Shown here one piece after another: positions 26,908 to 35,781 of a stretch of DNA of 64,000 nt (the stretch's first letter is position 1; every line of letters starts with the position of its first letter). The DNA comes from Salinibacterium sp. (lineage in GTDB: Bacteria > Actinomycetota > Actinomycetes > Actinomycetales > Microbacteriaceae): positions 45,825 to 109,824 of the forward strand of contig JANXVG010000074.1 of assembly GCA_025351795.1 (NCBI GenBank), in the 5' to 3' direction. The notes beneath the pieces are model-generated. The model saw only the letters and a program-made list of their open reading frames with translations. It made no database searches and was not told the DNA's origin. Made by a program: the position numbers and the translations under genes.

Positions 26908-27149
26908 TCAGCTAACAGGATCGCCCGGGCGTCGCGCGGGTACGTTCCGGTAGCAGCTCCTGCAGCTCCATTAATCAATGCGTGAACGGCACCATCGACG
27001 TGCACGGAAGCACGACCCGCCTCAACCAGTTTGCGAAGTAGGGCACCGCGGTCGCCTCGCAACGCGGGCCACGCCACTGCGGCGTCATCCAACGCGTTGG
27101 CAATGTCCTCAGTTTCCGTCAGAGTATGACGGGCTCGTATGGTGGGCAT
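26895..27149 (-). CDS. Antitoxin of the VapBC-like pair
   Basis: The 84-residue protein precedes and overlaps the PIN toxin. It starts with a possible ribbon-type DNA-binding N-terminus (MPTIRARHTLTETEDIANAL), has a helical middle and an Ala/Gly-rich C-terminal part likely to wrap the toxin. No standard VapB signature was recognised, so the call rests on its position, size and overlap. It likely represses its own promoter by binding the inverted repeat just upstream. Confidence 0.7.
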   Translation of the reverse strand: MPTIRARHTLTETEDIANALDDAAVAWPALRGDRGALLRKLVEAGRASVHVDGAVHALINGAAGAATGTYPRDARAILLAEWPE

Positions 27150-27156
27150 AGCTCAA

Positions 27157-27183
27157 GTGTAACACCGGATTGCGGTGTTACAC
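27157..27183. promoter_or_regulatory. Candidate operator palindrome of the toxin-antitoxin operon
   Basis: GTGTAACACCG (27157-27167) is repeated in exact inverted form at 27173-27183 with a 5-bp spacer. The site is 7 bp upstream of the antitoxin ATG on the minus strand. A perfect 11-bp palindrome in this place is typical of TA autoregulation. It could alternatively act as a terminator for the upstream-lying UPF0303 gene, which ends 31 bp away. Confidence 0.55.
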
Positions 27184-27213
27184 CGATTCCACAAAACGGC
27201 CGATTGGTACGCC

Positions 27214-27681
27214 CTAGCGCGCCACGTATCGTCTGACAGCCTCACTGGCTGCTTCGTGATCAACGACATCCGGTTCACCCGAGGTCGTGATGGTTCCGAT
27301 GACGTCGCCATTGACCCGAATCGGAATCGACCCACCGTGAGCCTTCATGACGTCGTGATCGTAGTCAAGGTCCGCAAATGGGGTGCCTGCCGCTTCGTGG
27401 CGCAGCCTGACCAGTAGCGATGGTTCGTTGAAGTTCCGCACGACGGCCGCTTTGCCCGCGAGCCAGACATCGTTGCCCACATCCGTCGCCCCGAGCTTCG
27501 CCCGGAACACCAGATCGCCTCGCACGACGATGTCGACGGCCAGGCTCAGATCCCATTCGCGGATGACCGCAACGGCAATGAGTCCCAGATCGACGGCATC
27601 ATCGGTCGTGAAGCTATCCACATCGATGATGGGCTGGGCCTCAACATCGGCGATGGTGAATTCGGGAATTGTATGCGGCAT
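27214..27681 (-). CDS. UPF0303 / heme-degrading-domain-like protein
   Basis: The 155-residue protein matches the UPF0303 family, an alpha/beta fold also seen in the heme-binding HbpS group. Typical blocks are DLSLAVDIVVRGDLVFRAKL, the AVVRNFNEPSLLVRLR stretch, DYDHDVMKAHGGSIPIRV and a terminal GTITTSGEPDVVDHE. Biochemical role is unclear in most members; heme or redox sensing is suggested for relatives. It lies downstream of the Nudix gene (24-bp gap) and may be in one operon with it and the SDR. Confidence 0.8.
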   Translation of the reverse strand: MPHTIPEFTIADVEAQPIIDVDSFTTDDAVDLGLIAVAVIREWDLSLAVDIVVRGDLVFRAKLGATDVGNDVWLAGKAAVVRNFNEPSLLVRLRHEAAGTPFADLDYDHDVMKAHGGSIPIRVNGDVIGTITTSGEPDVVDHEAASEAVRRYVAR

Positions 27682-27705
27682 TGTCGGTCTCCTTGCGGTG
27701 GTCGG

Positions 27706-28158
27706 TTAGCAGGACGGCAACTGGCGGCGCACGAGAGCGACGAGTTCGGCCGGTTCGTATCGGTCAACCGTCGCAATCAGCTCGGCGAGAGTCCACCAGC
27801 GGTGTGCAAGCACATCGACCTTCTCTTCGTCGGTCCAGAACTCACTGGAGGGCTCGAACGCGTCGACAACTGCCGTGTAAAACTCGGCGTGACCGGTGGC
27901 GTGGTCGGCGGCATCCCACTCGACGTCGTAATCATGCACCCACACAGGTTTCCCCAGGTCGCTGAGTTTCAGTCCTGTTTCCTCGTAGAGTTCGCGAACG
28001 GCCGCGTCGTGATGCGATTCCCCGGGGTCAACTCCCCCGCCCGGGGTGAGCCAACGGGCAACGCCGCTCGTGTCTGGGGCGGTCGTTAGGAACAGCAGGA
28101 TGCGGTCATCGCGGTCGAACAGCAGAACCCGGCTCACCAGGCGGTGTGCCCCGATCAC
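27706..28158 (-). CDS. Nudix hydrolase
   Basis: The 150-residue protein contains a perfect Nudix box GGVDPGESHHDAAVRELYEE with TGL following (Gx5Ex7REUxEExGU), binding Mg2+ and cleaving a nucleoside diphosphate linked to X. The N-terminal VLLFDRDDRILLFLTTAP is the usual first strand pair. Substrate is not predictable. Start at 28158 follows the SDR stop by 4 bp, so the SDR, Nudix and probably the UPF0303 gene form one minus-strand operon. Confidence 0.92.
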   Translation of the reverse strand: MIGAHRLVSRVLLFDRDDRILLFLTTAPDTSGVARWLTPGGGVDPGESHHDAAVRELYEETGLKLSDLGKPVWVHDYDVEWDAADHATGHAEFYTAVVDAFEPSSEFWTDEEKVDVLAHRWWTLAELIATVDRYEPAELVALVRRQLPSC

Positions 28159-28162
28159 GGTC

Positions 28163-28927
28163 TCAGGCCTCGAGAAAGTCGCTCACATCGCCAACATAGC
28201 GCGTGTGGTCGGTCGGTATCGGCTCAACTGCGGCGAGGGCGACCTCCGCCGCAAATTCGTGCACATTGTAGAGGCGGCCAGCGGCCTCTTTACGCGCTTG
28301 AATGGCCCCGGGATTCGCGCGCTGCAGAAGCGTCGCGGTGATTGTGCCTTCAATCATGTCCCCAGAAACCACCACGAATCCGATGCCCTTCTCCTCTAGT
28401 TGGGGAATCAGATCGCGCAGGGCATCCTCCCCGGCGCGCTTGCTGAGCGCGACAGGCAGGTATTCCGGCATGGTTTCGACGCTGTTAATGAAATGCGCCT
28501 GGTGGCTTGTGACGAATACGACGCGCGCGCCCGGCGCGAGCACCGGTAAGGCAGCAGCGAGGAGCGCTACCTGCGCGTCGCGGTTGAGCTGCATGGCGTA
28601 GTTCTCAGCCATGCCACTCTCCATGCCTCCCGAGGCATTCATGACCAGAATATCGAGGCCGCCGAGTTCGGTGGTGATCGTATCGAACAAGGTTGCGACA
28701 GACGCTGCATCGGTCAAGTCGGCGCCGATCGCGAGGGCAGAGCCCCCAGCATCTTCGATCTGCGTCACGAGCTTGAGCGCTCGCGCCTCTTTGTTGCGGT
28801 AGTTCACGACGACGCGTGCGCCGGCCGCTGCGAAGTACGACACGGTATCTGCGCCGATACCACGAGACGAACCGGTAACGAGCGCGCGTTTGCCGGTAAG
28901 GGAGCCGGGCACCAGAGGGTTGTTCAC
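28163..28927 (-). CDS. Short-chain dehydrogenase/reductase with atypical active site
   Basis: The 254-residue protein has the SDR Rossmann fold: TGSSRGIGADTVSYFAAAG for NAD(P), NYRNKE after strand 2, and an NASGG block in place of NNAG. The catalytic Tyr of YxxxK is not conserved: in PEYLPVALSKRAGEDAL the residue four before Lys is Val and the nearest Tyr is seven before. Either this Tyr substitutes or the enzyme is not a classical oxidoreductase. GTG 28927 with AAGG upstream is preferred; an earlier in-frame start at 28996 would leave only 15 bp to the divergent NfeD gene. Confidence 0.85.
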   Translation of the reverse strand: MNNPLVPGSLTGKRALVTGSSRGIGADTVSYFAAAGARVVVNYRNKEARALKLVTQIEDAGGSALAIGADLTDAASVATLFDTITTELGGLDILVMNASGGMESGMAENYAMQLNRDAQVALLAAALPVLAPGARVVFVTSHQAHFINSVETMPEYLPVALSKRAGEDALRDLIPQLEEKGIGFVVVSGDMIEGTITATLLQRANPGAIQARKEAAGRLYNVHEFAAEVALAAVEPIPTDHTRYVGDVSDFLEA

Positions 28928-29011
28928 GAGAATCGACCTTACCAACTCCCCTGCCGTGGTCGAGTCGATGGTGATAGTTTCAAGATGAACTGACACACGA
29001 GAGGTGCCGAC

Positions 29012-29491
29012 ATGCCAGCCGACTTTCTGACAACGTATGCGTGGATCTTCTGGTTGGCGCTCGTTCTCGTTTTCGCGATAGTCGAGGTCGCGACTTTGGC
29101 TTTTACGTTCCTGATGTTGGCAATCGGCAGCGTGGGCGCACTCGTCGCTAGTTTGCTCGGTGCACCGCTCTGGCTGGAAGCGACTATCGCGGCCGTGCTA
29201 TCCATGCTCCTCCTCTTTCTGGTACGACCGGTGGCGCTGCGGCTGCTCAATCGTGGCCCACAGCCAGCTCTCACCAACGTCGAAGCGCTTCTGGGGCTCA
29301 GCGGAACAGTCACGACAGATCTGGATGGCCGCGTCGGCCACGTCAAACTGGCAAACGGCGAAACGTGGACCGCTCGGCTCTCCGGTTCATCTGAAGGTCG
29401 CGAACTCGTCGACGGCGAGCGCGTTGTTGTTACGGCAATCGAGGGGGCGACCGCCGTGGTTGCACCCGCTGAAAGGAACGCCAGTGAGTAA
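29012..29491 (+). CDS. NfeD-like membrane protein
   Basis: The 159-residue protein has an N-terminal hydrophobic region of two to three helices (about residues 10-75) and a C-terminal OB-fold domain (about 90-155, with LLGLSGTVTTDLDGRVGHVK). NfeD proteins pair with SPFH/stomatin proteins in membrane microdomain and quality-control functions. The next gene encodes that SPFH partner and begins inside the NfeD stop region, confirming the pairing. Confidence 0.9.
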   Translation: MPADFLTTYAWIFWLALVLVFAIVEVATLAFTFLMLAIGSVGALVASLLGAPLWLEATIAAVLSMLLLFLVRPVALRLLNRGPQPALTNVEALLGLSGTVTTDLDGRVGHVKLANGETWTARLSGSSEGRELVDGERVVVTAIEGATAVVAPAERNASE

Positions 29492-30404
29492 TGCAGGTGC
29501 CGCGTTCGGGACCATCGTCCTGATTATTATTCTCGCAATAGTCGCAATCTTCGTGTTGGTGATTCTTTTCAGATCGGTGCGCATCATCCCGCAGGCGAGT
29601 GCAGGCGTGGTCGAACGGCTTGGCAAGTATCACAAGACGCTGATGCCGGGCTTGAATCTCTTGATCCCTTTCATCGACCGGGTTCGCCCCCTCATCGACA
29701 TGCGCGAACAGGTTGTTTCGTTCCCACCACAGCCGGTCATCACCGAAGATAACCTCGTGGTCTCGATTGACACCGTTGTCTACTTCCAGGTGACGGATGC
29801 GCGCGCGGCGACCTACGAGATCGCCAACTACCTCGGCGCTGTCGAGCAACTAACGACGACCACGCTCCGCAACGTGGTAGGTGGCCTCAACCTGGAGGAG
29901 GCGCTTACCAGCCGCGACAACATCAATGGCCAGTTGCGCATTGTCCTCGACGAAGCAACCGGCAAGTGGGGCATTCGGGTCGGCCGGGTAGAGCTCAAGG
30001 CGATCGACCCGCCGCTCTCCATTCAGGATTCGATGGAGAAGCAGATGCGCGCCGAGCGTGACCGTCGTGCCCAGATCCTGACAGCAGAGGGCACGAAGCA
30101 GGCAGCCATCTTGCAGGCTGAGGGTTCACGCCAGGCGTCGATTCTTGAGGCGGAGGGTGCAGCAAAGGCCCAGGTTCTGCGTGCCGAGGGTGAAGCTCAG
30201 GCCATCGCCACTGTCTTCGGCGCAATTCACAAGGGCGACCCGGATTCCAAGCTGCTTGCCTACCAGTACCTGCAGATGCTTCCGAAGATTGCCGCGGGCG
30301 ATGCCAATAAGCTCTGGATTATTCCGTCTGAACTCACCGAGGCGCTCAAGGCCATCGCGCCGGGCTTCCTGAGCGGACTCAATAAAGGTCCGGCTGCCAA
30401 GTAG
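29484..30404 (+). CDS. SPFH/stomatin-like (prohibitin-homologous) membrane protein
   Basis: The 306-residue protein has a single N-terminal membrane helix (about residues 8-28), an SPFH domain (VRIIPQASAGVVERLGKY to about residue 190), then a coiled coil of repeats ending in EG (TAEGTKQAAI, QAEGSRQASI, EAEGAAKAQV). Such proteins oligomerise and organise membrane domains, often with a protease and NfeD. GTG 29484 lies within the last codons of nfeD (overlap 8 bp) and has GAAAGGA before it. Confidence 0.93.
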   Translation: MSNAGAAFGTIVLIIILAIVAIFVLVILFRSVRIIPQASAGVVERLGKYHKTLMPGLNLLIPFIDRVRPLIDMREQVVSFPPQPVITEDNLVVSIDTVVYFQVTDARAATYEIANYLGAVEQLTTTTLRNVVGGLNLEEALTSRDNINGQLRIVLDEATGKWGIRVGRVELKAIDPPLSIQDSMEKQMRAERDRRAQILTAEGTKQAAILQAEGSRQASILEAEGAAKAQVLRAEGEAQAIATVFGAIHKGDPDSKLLAYQYLQMLPKIAAGDANKLWIIPSELTEALKAIAPGFLSGLNKGPAAK

Positions 30405-30415
30405 ATCGGGCGGTC

Positions 30416-31206
30416 GTGCTCGCCCACCCGGTGAGTCGGCCCCCCGCCTGGGATTCTTTTCGGCAGCTCTGCCACGAGTTTTCGCACATCGAGGGCTCGC
30501 GACCGAGGCCCCGGAGAACACTCTCCTTGCGTTCCTCGCAGCGATCGCTATCGGCGTCACGCACATTGAAACAGACGTGCGCGCAAGCAGCGACGGCATC
30601 GCGGTCATCAGCCACGATCCTGACCTGTCACGCCTAGCCGGTCTGTCAAGCGCCATACGCGACCTCACGATGGACGAGCTACGAGGCATCGACTTGGGCG
30701 AGGGGCAGTCGTTCTGCTCACTGGCTGAAGCTCTCGACGCGTTTCCCGAGACATTCTTCAATATCGACATCAAGTCAGCGGATGCCGTCGCCCCGACCGT
30801 TGCCGCCATTCGCGCGGGCAACGCGACGCGCCGCGTACTCGTGACCTCGTTCAGTGATCGACGGCGCCGCGCTGCTGTACGCGCCCTGCCGGGGGTCGCC
30901 ACGTCGGCATCCGCTCGCCCATTCCTGACAGCACTGTTGGCAGCCAAGGTCGGCCTCTCCCCCGTTGTGCGTCGAGTTCTGCGCTCGATCGACGCGGTTC
31001 AGGTTCCCCTGCGCACCGTCGGTGTTGCCGTGATAAGTACGCGCATGATCCGTGCCTTCCACGAAGCTGGCGTCGAGGTGCATGCATGGACGATCAACGA
31101 CCCAGCACTGATGCGCAGCCTGTGGGCACAGGGCGTCGATGGTATCGTCACAGACCGGGCCGATCTCGCCATGCAGGCGCGTGCCGAAGGCTCAGGAAAG
31201 CGCTGA
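30416..31206 (+). CDS. Glycerophosphodiester phosphodiesterase with apparent frameshift near the N-terminus
   Basis: The enzyme hydrolyses glycerophosphodiesters to glycerol 3-phosphate. VFAHRGLATEAPENTLLAF and HIETDVRASSDG with SHDPDL are the catalytic and metal-binding motifs, and DAWTINDPAL-type VHAWTINDP closes the barrel. The frame holding AHRG is open back to 30373 but has no ATG, GTG or TTG before HRG. GTG starts at 30416 and 30431 are in another frame and would join it if the C6 run at 30440-30445 were C7. Thus the gene has lost one base, has a sequencing error, or uses CTG (30448). It follows the SPFH gene by about 12 bp. Confidence 0.8.
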
Positions 31207-31326
31207 GGTCGGCTCATAACCTGCAATTGGCCTGTGAACTAGCTGTGAATGACCGTGCCCTTGAAAGGTTCTGCCCAGCTAGGGGGTTTATAACTAGATA
31301 TGAACCGCGAGTAAGGAGGCCTGACA

Positions 31327-31692
31327 ATGGCAGACCGAAGTTTGCGCGGCATGAGACTCGGCACCCAGAGCTTACAGAGCGAAGAGGGCGTCGAGTTTTC
31401 CCCGCGAAAGAAGGCCGTGTATCGCACGGCAGACGGAATGACCTTCGACGTCGTATTCTCAGCCGACGCCGAGGTACCGGAACAGTGGGAGTCGCCCAAG
31501 AGCGGCCAAGAAGGCATTTTGCTCGCTGCAGACGGTACCCCGGTCGAGCTTCACGCTGTCGAGACGAAGATCGCACGCACGCACTGGGACATGCTTCTTG
31601 AGCGTCGCACGCGAGTAGAACTTGAGGAGCTTCTTCAGGAGCGCCTCAACTTCCTCCGCAGCCGCCGTGGGCAGCAGAAGATCGGCGCGTAA
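31327..31692 (+). CDS. rbpA: RNA polymerase-binding protein RbpA
   Basis: RbpA is an actinobacterial general transcription factor that binds the sigma factor and RNA polymerase and stabilises open promoter complexes. The 121-residue protein shows the family start MADRSLRGMRLGTQSLQSEE, the RbpA core domain RKKAVYRTADGMTFDVVF, basic linker and the C-terminal sigma-interacting helix (THWDMLLERRTRVELEELLQ). A strong site AAGGAGG lies seven bases before the ATG. The core-domain Cys pairs that bind zinc in some members are absent. It is convergent with lnt, 14 bp apart. Confidence 0.96.
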   Translation: MADRSLRGMRLGTQSLQSEEGVEFSPRKKAVYRTADGMTFDVVFSADAEVPEQWESPKSGQEGILLAADGTPVELHAVETKIARTHWDMLLERRTRVELEELLQERLNFLRSRRGQQKIGA

Positions 31693-31706
31693 CCGCACGT
31701 CTCTTG

Positions 31707-33320
31707 TCATGTCCCGTTGCCCTCGTCACGAAGGCGATGGGGCGTTCTGCTGGCGGCAAACGCGATAATGAGAGTTGCGAGGCCCAACCCAGACACGAAC
31801 CACTCGAGCTGTCGGCCCAGAGCGACCGCCGGAGTGATGGCAGCGCTGAGCGGCACGCTGTCAACCATGGCATCCGCGGTGAACCGCGGCAATTGGTCGA
31901 TGATCGACCCATCTGGCGCAATAATCGCGCTGGTACCGACAGTCGAGATGTTGACGACACTGCGACCAAGCTCTTGGGCGCGGATGCGGGCGATCGCGAG
32001 TTGCTGCACACTTTCGTCGGTATTCCCGAAGTCTGCATTGTTCGATTGGGCAAAAAGTACTCTCGCCCCCTGCCGCACGGACTCGTTCATCAACTGGTCG
32101 TCGACGATATCGAAGCAGATGTTCAGCGCGGCGATCACCCCGTTGATGTTGACCACCGAATCCGTCGTGCCCGGCGTGTATTCGCGGCCCACCAGGTCGA
32201 TGAGGCTCGGTGCGAACGGCCGCCAAAAGGCGCGGTCGGGAATGTACTCGCCAAACGGCACTGGATGTTTCTTGTCGTAGTAATCCACCTCGCCCTTGCC
32301 CGCTTCCCAGAGCATGGAGGTGTTGAAGGTCTGATCGCCGCGGTTAGTGATGGTTCCGGCAAGCAACGGGGCCGTGAATTCGCTTGAAATGTAGTCGAAG
32401 GCTTGCTTGGCGTATGCGTTCACGAGCGGGTCGAGATCGGATCCGCCCTCCGGCCAGGCGACGACGTCGACCTTCTGGCCGAGCAGCGGAAGGGTCGCTG
32501 AAATCTGATCGTTGAGGTTATCGCCGAGGGTGCGTCTGTCGAAGTATCCGGCCTTGGCGTTGCCCTGCACGGCGGCGACGCGGATCGAGCCGTCAATCGC
32601 GACCGGCCAGGCCGGAACTACCAGCACGGCCGTAATAGCGCCAACCGCGATCGTCGCGCGAGCGAGCGAGCCGATTGTCGTTGTCCGTGTGTTGCGGTAG
32701 GCGATGAGTTCCACCACGAGGGCGACGAGGGTCACCATGACGCAGGTAACTCCAGACACCCCCAGCCACGCGAAGAGAGGTGAGAACGGGCTGTCCGACT
32801 GCGAGAACGCCGCTCTGCCCCACGAGAAGCCGCCATACGGCCACACGCTTGCCCACGCCTCGCGCGCTGTCCACAGCCCACCGATGGCGATAGGAAGCAG
32901 GGCAAGGCGACCCAGGCGCGACGGCCAGGCCTGCGGCATCCACCGGTAGGCGAGGGTGATCGCGACCGAACCAAGCGCACAGAACAGTGCCTCCAGCACA
33001 GCAAGAGCCGACATGGGCAGTGGCCCGAGAAACAGGCTTGCCCACTCAATCTGCGAAAAATAAAATGCCGCACCGGCGATAAATCCGACGAGAAGTGACG
33101 ACCCGATCCGGCGACCGCGCAGGCTGACCAGCAGGAGCCCGATTGCCACAAACGTCAGCGGCCAAAGGTATTTGTCGGGGAAGCCAGCATCCATGATCGG
33201 ACCGGATGCCGCCGCTACGACGATCGCTGCCCACAGTGGCAGTGGCGCTCGTACGGCGAATCTGTCTCGGTCGTGCGATGCCAGCGCCGACCGGGCCGGC
33301 GAAGTCGGGTCTGTGCGCAC
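31707..33320 (-). CDS. lnt: Apolipoprotein N-acyltransferase
   Basis: Lnt adds a third acyl chain to the N-terminal cysteine of lipoproteins at the membrane. The 537-residue protein has an N-terminal block of about seven membrane helices, then a nitrilase-like CN-hydrolase domain with catalytic Glu (VAWPEGGSD), Lys (KKHPVPFGEYIPDR) and Cys (NICFDIVDD), followed by a final membrane helix. GTG 33320 is preferred because longer readings overlap the helicase gene. It agrees with lipoproteins seen here (CtaC, the FKBP protein). Confidence 0.92.
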   Translation of the reverse strand: MRTDPTSPARSALASHDRDRFAVRAPLPLWAAIVVAAASGPIMDAGFPDKYLWPLTFVAIGLLLVSLRGRRIGSSLLVGFIAGAAFYFSQIEWASLFLGPLPMSALAVLEALFCALGSVAITLAYRWMPQAWPSRLGRLALLPIAIGGLWTAREAWASVWPYGGFSWGRAAFSQSDSPFSPLFAWLGVSGVTCVMVTLVALVVELIAYRNTRTTTIGSLARATIAVGAITAVLVVPAWPVAIDGSIRVAAVQGNAKAGYFDRRTLGDNLNDQISATLPLLGQKVDVVAWPEGGSDLDPLVNAYAKQAFDYISSEFTAPLLAGTITNRGDQTFNTSMLWEAGKGEVDYYDKKHPVPFGEYIPDRAFWRPFAPSLIDLVGREYTPGTTDSVVNINGVIAALNICFDIVDDQLMNESVRQGARVLFAQSNNADFGNTDESVQQLAIARIRAQELGRSVVNISTVGTSAIIAPDGSIIDQLPRFTADAMVDSVPLSAAITPAVALGRQLEWFVSGLGLATLIIAFAASRTPHRLRDEGNGT

Positions 33321-33351
33321 GCTGTAGAGCCTAAGCGACTGTTGCTGTGAG

Positions 33352-35781
33352 TCAGACGACGCTCGAGTACGCAACGATTCCGCGCCGGATCGAGTCGAGA
33401 GCCTCACGTGCCGTGCGTCCCACATCGCCGTCGGCAACGACAGAGAGTTGATCGAGCAGGTCGATCGTCTGCTTCGTCCACCGAACGAAGTCACCAGCGG
33501 CCATGTCGGCTTCACGCAACACGGCGTCGAGGCTTGTTCCGCTCGACCACTTCCACATTGCGAGGGCTAAGCCGGTGGCAAGCGGTTGGCTGCCGGGGAG
33601 CCTGCTGTCTCGTTCGAGGTCATCGAGCGTCGACCATAGGATGCCCGTCGCCTCAAACGCGTCGCGGAAGTTGCCCCGGGGAAGGGTTCGGTCACTCGCC
33701 TGCCCTTCGTCGCGGCGAGGCTCATACACGAGCGTCGTGGCCATGGCGGCCAGGGCGGGGGCATCCAGCCGCTGCCAGAGCCCGCGGCGCAGCGACTCCG
33801 CCACGAGGAGGTCACGTTCGCCGTAGATGCGGCGCAGCATCCGTCCGGGTGTGCTCAATTGTAACTCGCCGCTCGTGCCAGCCACGAGATAGTCGAGACC
33901 GACAAGCACGTCGGTCACCCGATCGAAGACCTTAGCGATGGCGCCCGTTCTGGCGCTAATCTGTGACGTCAGCTGGTCAGTCTCTTTCTTCAGGCGCCAC
34001 CATCGCTCGGCCCAGCGTGCGTGCGCCTCCCGGTCGTTGCAGGAGTGGCACGGATGCTGCCGAAGTCGCTTGCGCAGTGCCGTGAGCTGGTGTTGACGTT
34101 TTTCTCGTTCTCCCCGGCTCTGCACGTCGCCTCGACCATTACCCTTGCGCTCGAGATCGCCGAGCTCACGACGAATGGTGGAGTACCCCACGAAGTCGCC
34201 CAGGTGGCACCTCATTGCCGTGGCGTAGCCGGCGAGCGACTCCTCGTGGGCGCGTACCTTGCGAGCGAGGTCGACGACGGCGCGATCAGCTTGAAACTGG
34301 GCGAAACTCGATTCCAGGATGTGGCGCGTGCGTTCGCGCCCAAACTGCTCGATGAGGTTGACGGCCATGTTGTAGGTTGGCCGGAAACTTGAGTTGAGCG
34401 GGTATGTGCGCTTGCTCGCGAGCGAGGCAACAGCCTGTGGGTCGAGGCCGTCCACCCAGTGGATCACCGAGTGACCCTCCACATCGATCCCGCGACGTCC
34501 CGCACGCCCGGTGAGTTGCGTGTACTCCCCCGGTGTGATCGGCACGCGAGCTTCGCCATTGAACTTCTCAAGCTTCTCGAGCACCACAGTGCGCGCGGGC
34601 ATATTGATTCCCAATGCGAGAGTCTCGGTCGCGAATACGGCCTTGACCAGCTTTTTTTTGAAAAGTTCTTCCACAACCTCCTTGAAGGCGGGCAGCATGC
34701 CAGCGTGGTGGGCGGCGACCCCGCGTTCGAGCCCGCTCAGCCACTCCCAGTAGCCGAGAACCGCGAGATCTTCGTCGAGCAGTGTGCGGCATCGCTCTTC
34801 GACGATGGCGCGAATCTCGTCTCGTTCGATGGTCGTCGTGAGCGTGACGCCCGAACGCAACACCTGCTTAACAGCCTGGTCGCAGCCGAGTCGGCTGAAA
34901 ACAAAGAAGATCGCGGGCAACAGATTCTTGCCATCGAGAAGCTTGACGACCTCAGCGCGGTCGACGCGGAACGATTCCTGGCGGCCACCGCGCGAATGGT
35001 AGCGTCCGACGTCCTTCGCCTGCCGCGAGCCCGAGGTGCGGCCACTGTGGCGCGCAAGCTCAACGAGTTCGGGGTTCACCCGATGCGTCGCGGTGAGTCC
35101 CGAAGAATCGAAGAGGTCGACGAGTTTGGTGCGCATCAAAATGTGCTGGTCGAGCGGTACCGGACGTTCCTCGGAAACGATCACCTCGGTGTCACCGCGC
35201 ACGGCCTGCAGCCAGTCGCCGAACTCCTCGGCGTTCGATACCGTCGCTGACAGCGAGACCATTGTCACGGTCGGGGGCAAGTGGATGAGGACTTCCTCCC
35301 ACACCGCACCCCGGAACCGGTCGGCCAAAAAGTGCACCTCGTCCATCACGACACAACTCAGGTTGCGCAGCAGGTCAGATCCCGCGTAGAGCATGTTTCG
35401 CAGTACTTCGGTGGTCATCACCACGATGCGGGCGCTTGAGTTGATGTTGGTGTCTCCGGTGAGGAGACCCACAGCATCCGCTCCGTATTCTGCGGTCAGC
35501 TCGTGAAATTTCTGGTTGCTGAGCGCTTTCATCGGCGTTGTGTAGAACACTTTGTCTGCTGGTTGCTGCATGGCCCGGAAAATCGCAAATTCAGCGACGA
35601 TCGTCTTGCCAGCACCCGTCGGTGCGGCCACCAGAACGCTCTTGCCGCGCTCGAGCACCGCGCACGCCGCGAGCTGGAACGGGTCGAGGTCGAACTGTTG
35701 CTGTGCTCGGAACGCCTCAACGATGGGCAGGCTCTGGCGGGTTTTCGACGCGGCGAAACGCTCAGCGGGTGAGAGTGTCAT
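33352..35781 (-). CDS. helY: Ski2/Mtr4-like DEAD/DEAH-box helicase (HelY type)
   Basis: The 809-residue protein is an ATP-dependent RNA helicase-like enzyme of the Ski2 family. Walker A APTGAGKT is at residues 53-60, the DEVH box in VVMDEVHFLADR, motif III SATVSNAEE, and motif VI QLTGRAGRRGID. A long C-terminal helical domain follows, with a Cys pair in HPCHSCNDREAH. Start ATG 35781 overlaps the tatC stop by 4 bp. In actinobacteria helY lies with tatC, tatA and pafBC, as here. It is at the short end of the family range. Confidence 0.93.
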   Translation of the reverse strand: MTLSPAERFAASKTRQSLPIVEAFRAQQQFDLDPFQLAACAVLERGKSVLVAAPTGAGKTIVAEFAIFRAMQQPADKVFYTTPMKALSNQKFHELTAEYGADAVGLLTGDTNINSSARIVVMTTEVLRNMLYAGSDLLRNLSCVVMDEVHFLADRFRGAVWEEVLIHLPPTVTMVSLSATVSNAEEFGDWLQAVRGDTEVIVSEERPVPLDQHILMRTKLVDLFDSSGLTATHRVNPELVELARHSGRTSGSRQAKDVGRYHSRGGRQESFRVDRAEVVKLLDGKNLLPAIFFVFSRLGCDQAVKQVLRSGVTLTTTIERDEIRAIVEERCRTLLDEDLAVLGYWEWLSGLERGVAAHHAGMLPAFKEVVEELFKKKLVKAVFATETLALGINMPARTVVLEKLEKFNGEARVPITPGEYTQLTGRAGRRGIDVEGHSVIHWVDGLDPQAVASLASKRTYPLNSSFRPTYNMAVNLIEQFGRERTRHILESSFAQFQADRAVVDLARKVRAHEESLAGYATAMRCHLGDFVGYSTIRRELGDLERKGNGRGDVQSRGEREKRQHQLTALRKRLRQHPCHSCNDREAHARWAERWWRLKKETDQLTSQISARTGAIAKVFDRVTDVLVGLDYLVAGTSGELQLSTPGRMLRRIYGERDLLVAESLRRGLWQRLDAPALAAMATTLVYEPRRDEGQASDRTLPRGNFRDAFEATGILWSTLDDLERDSRLPGSQPLATGLALAMWKWSSGTSLDAVLREADMAAGDFVRWTKQTIDLLDQLSVVADGDVGRTAREALDSIRRGIVAYSSVV

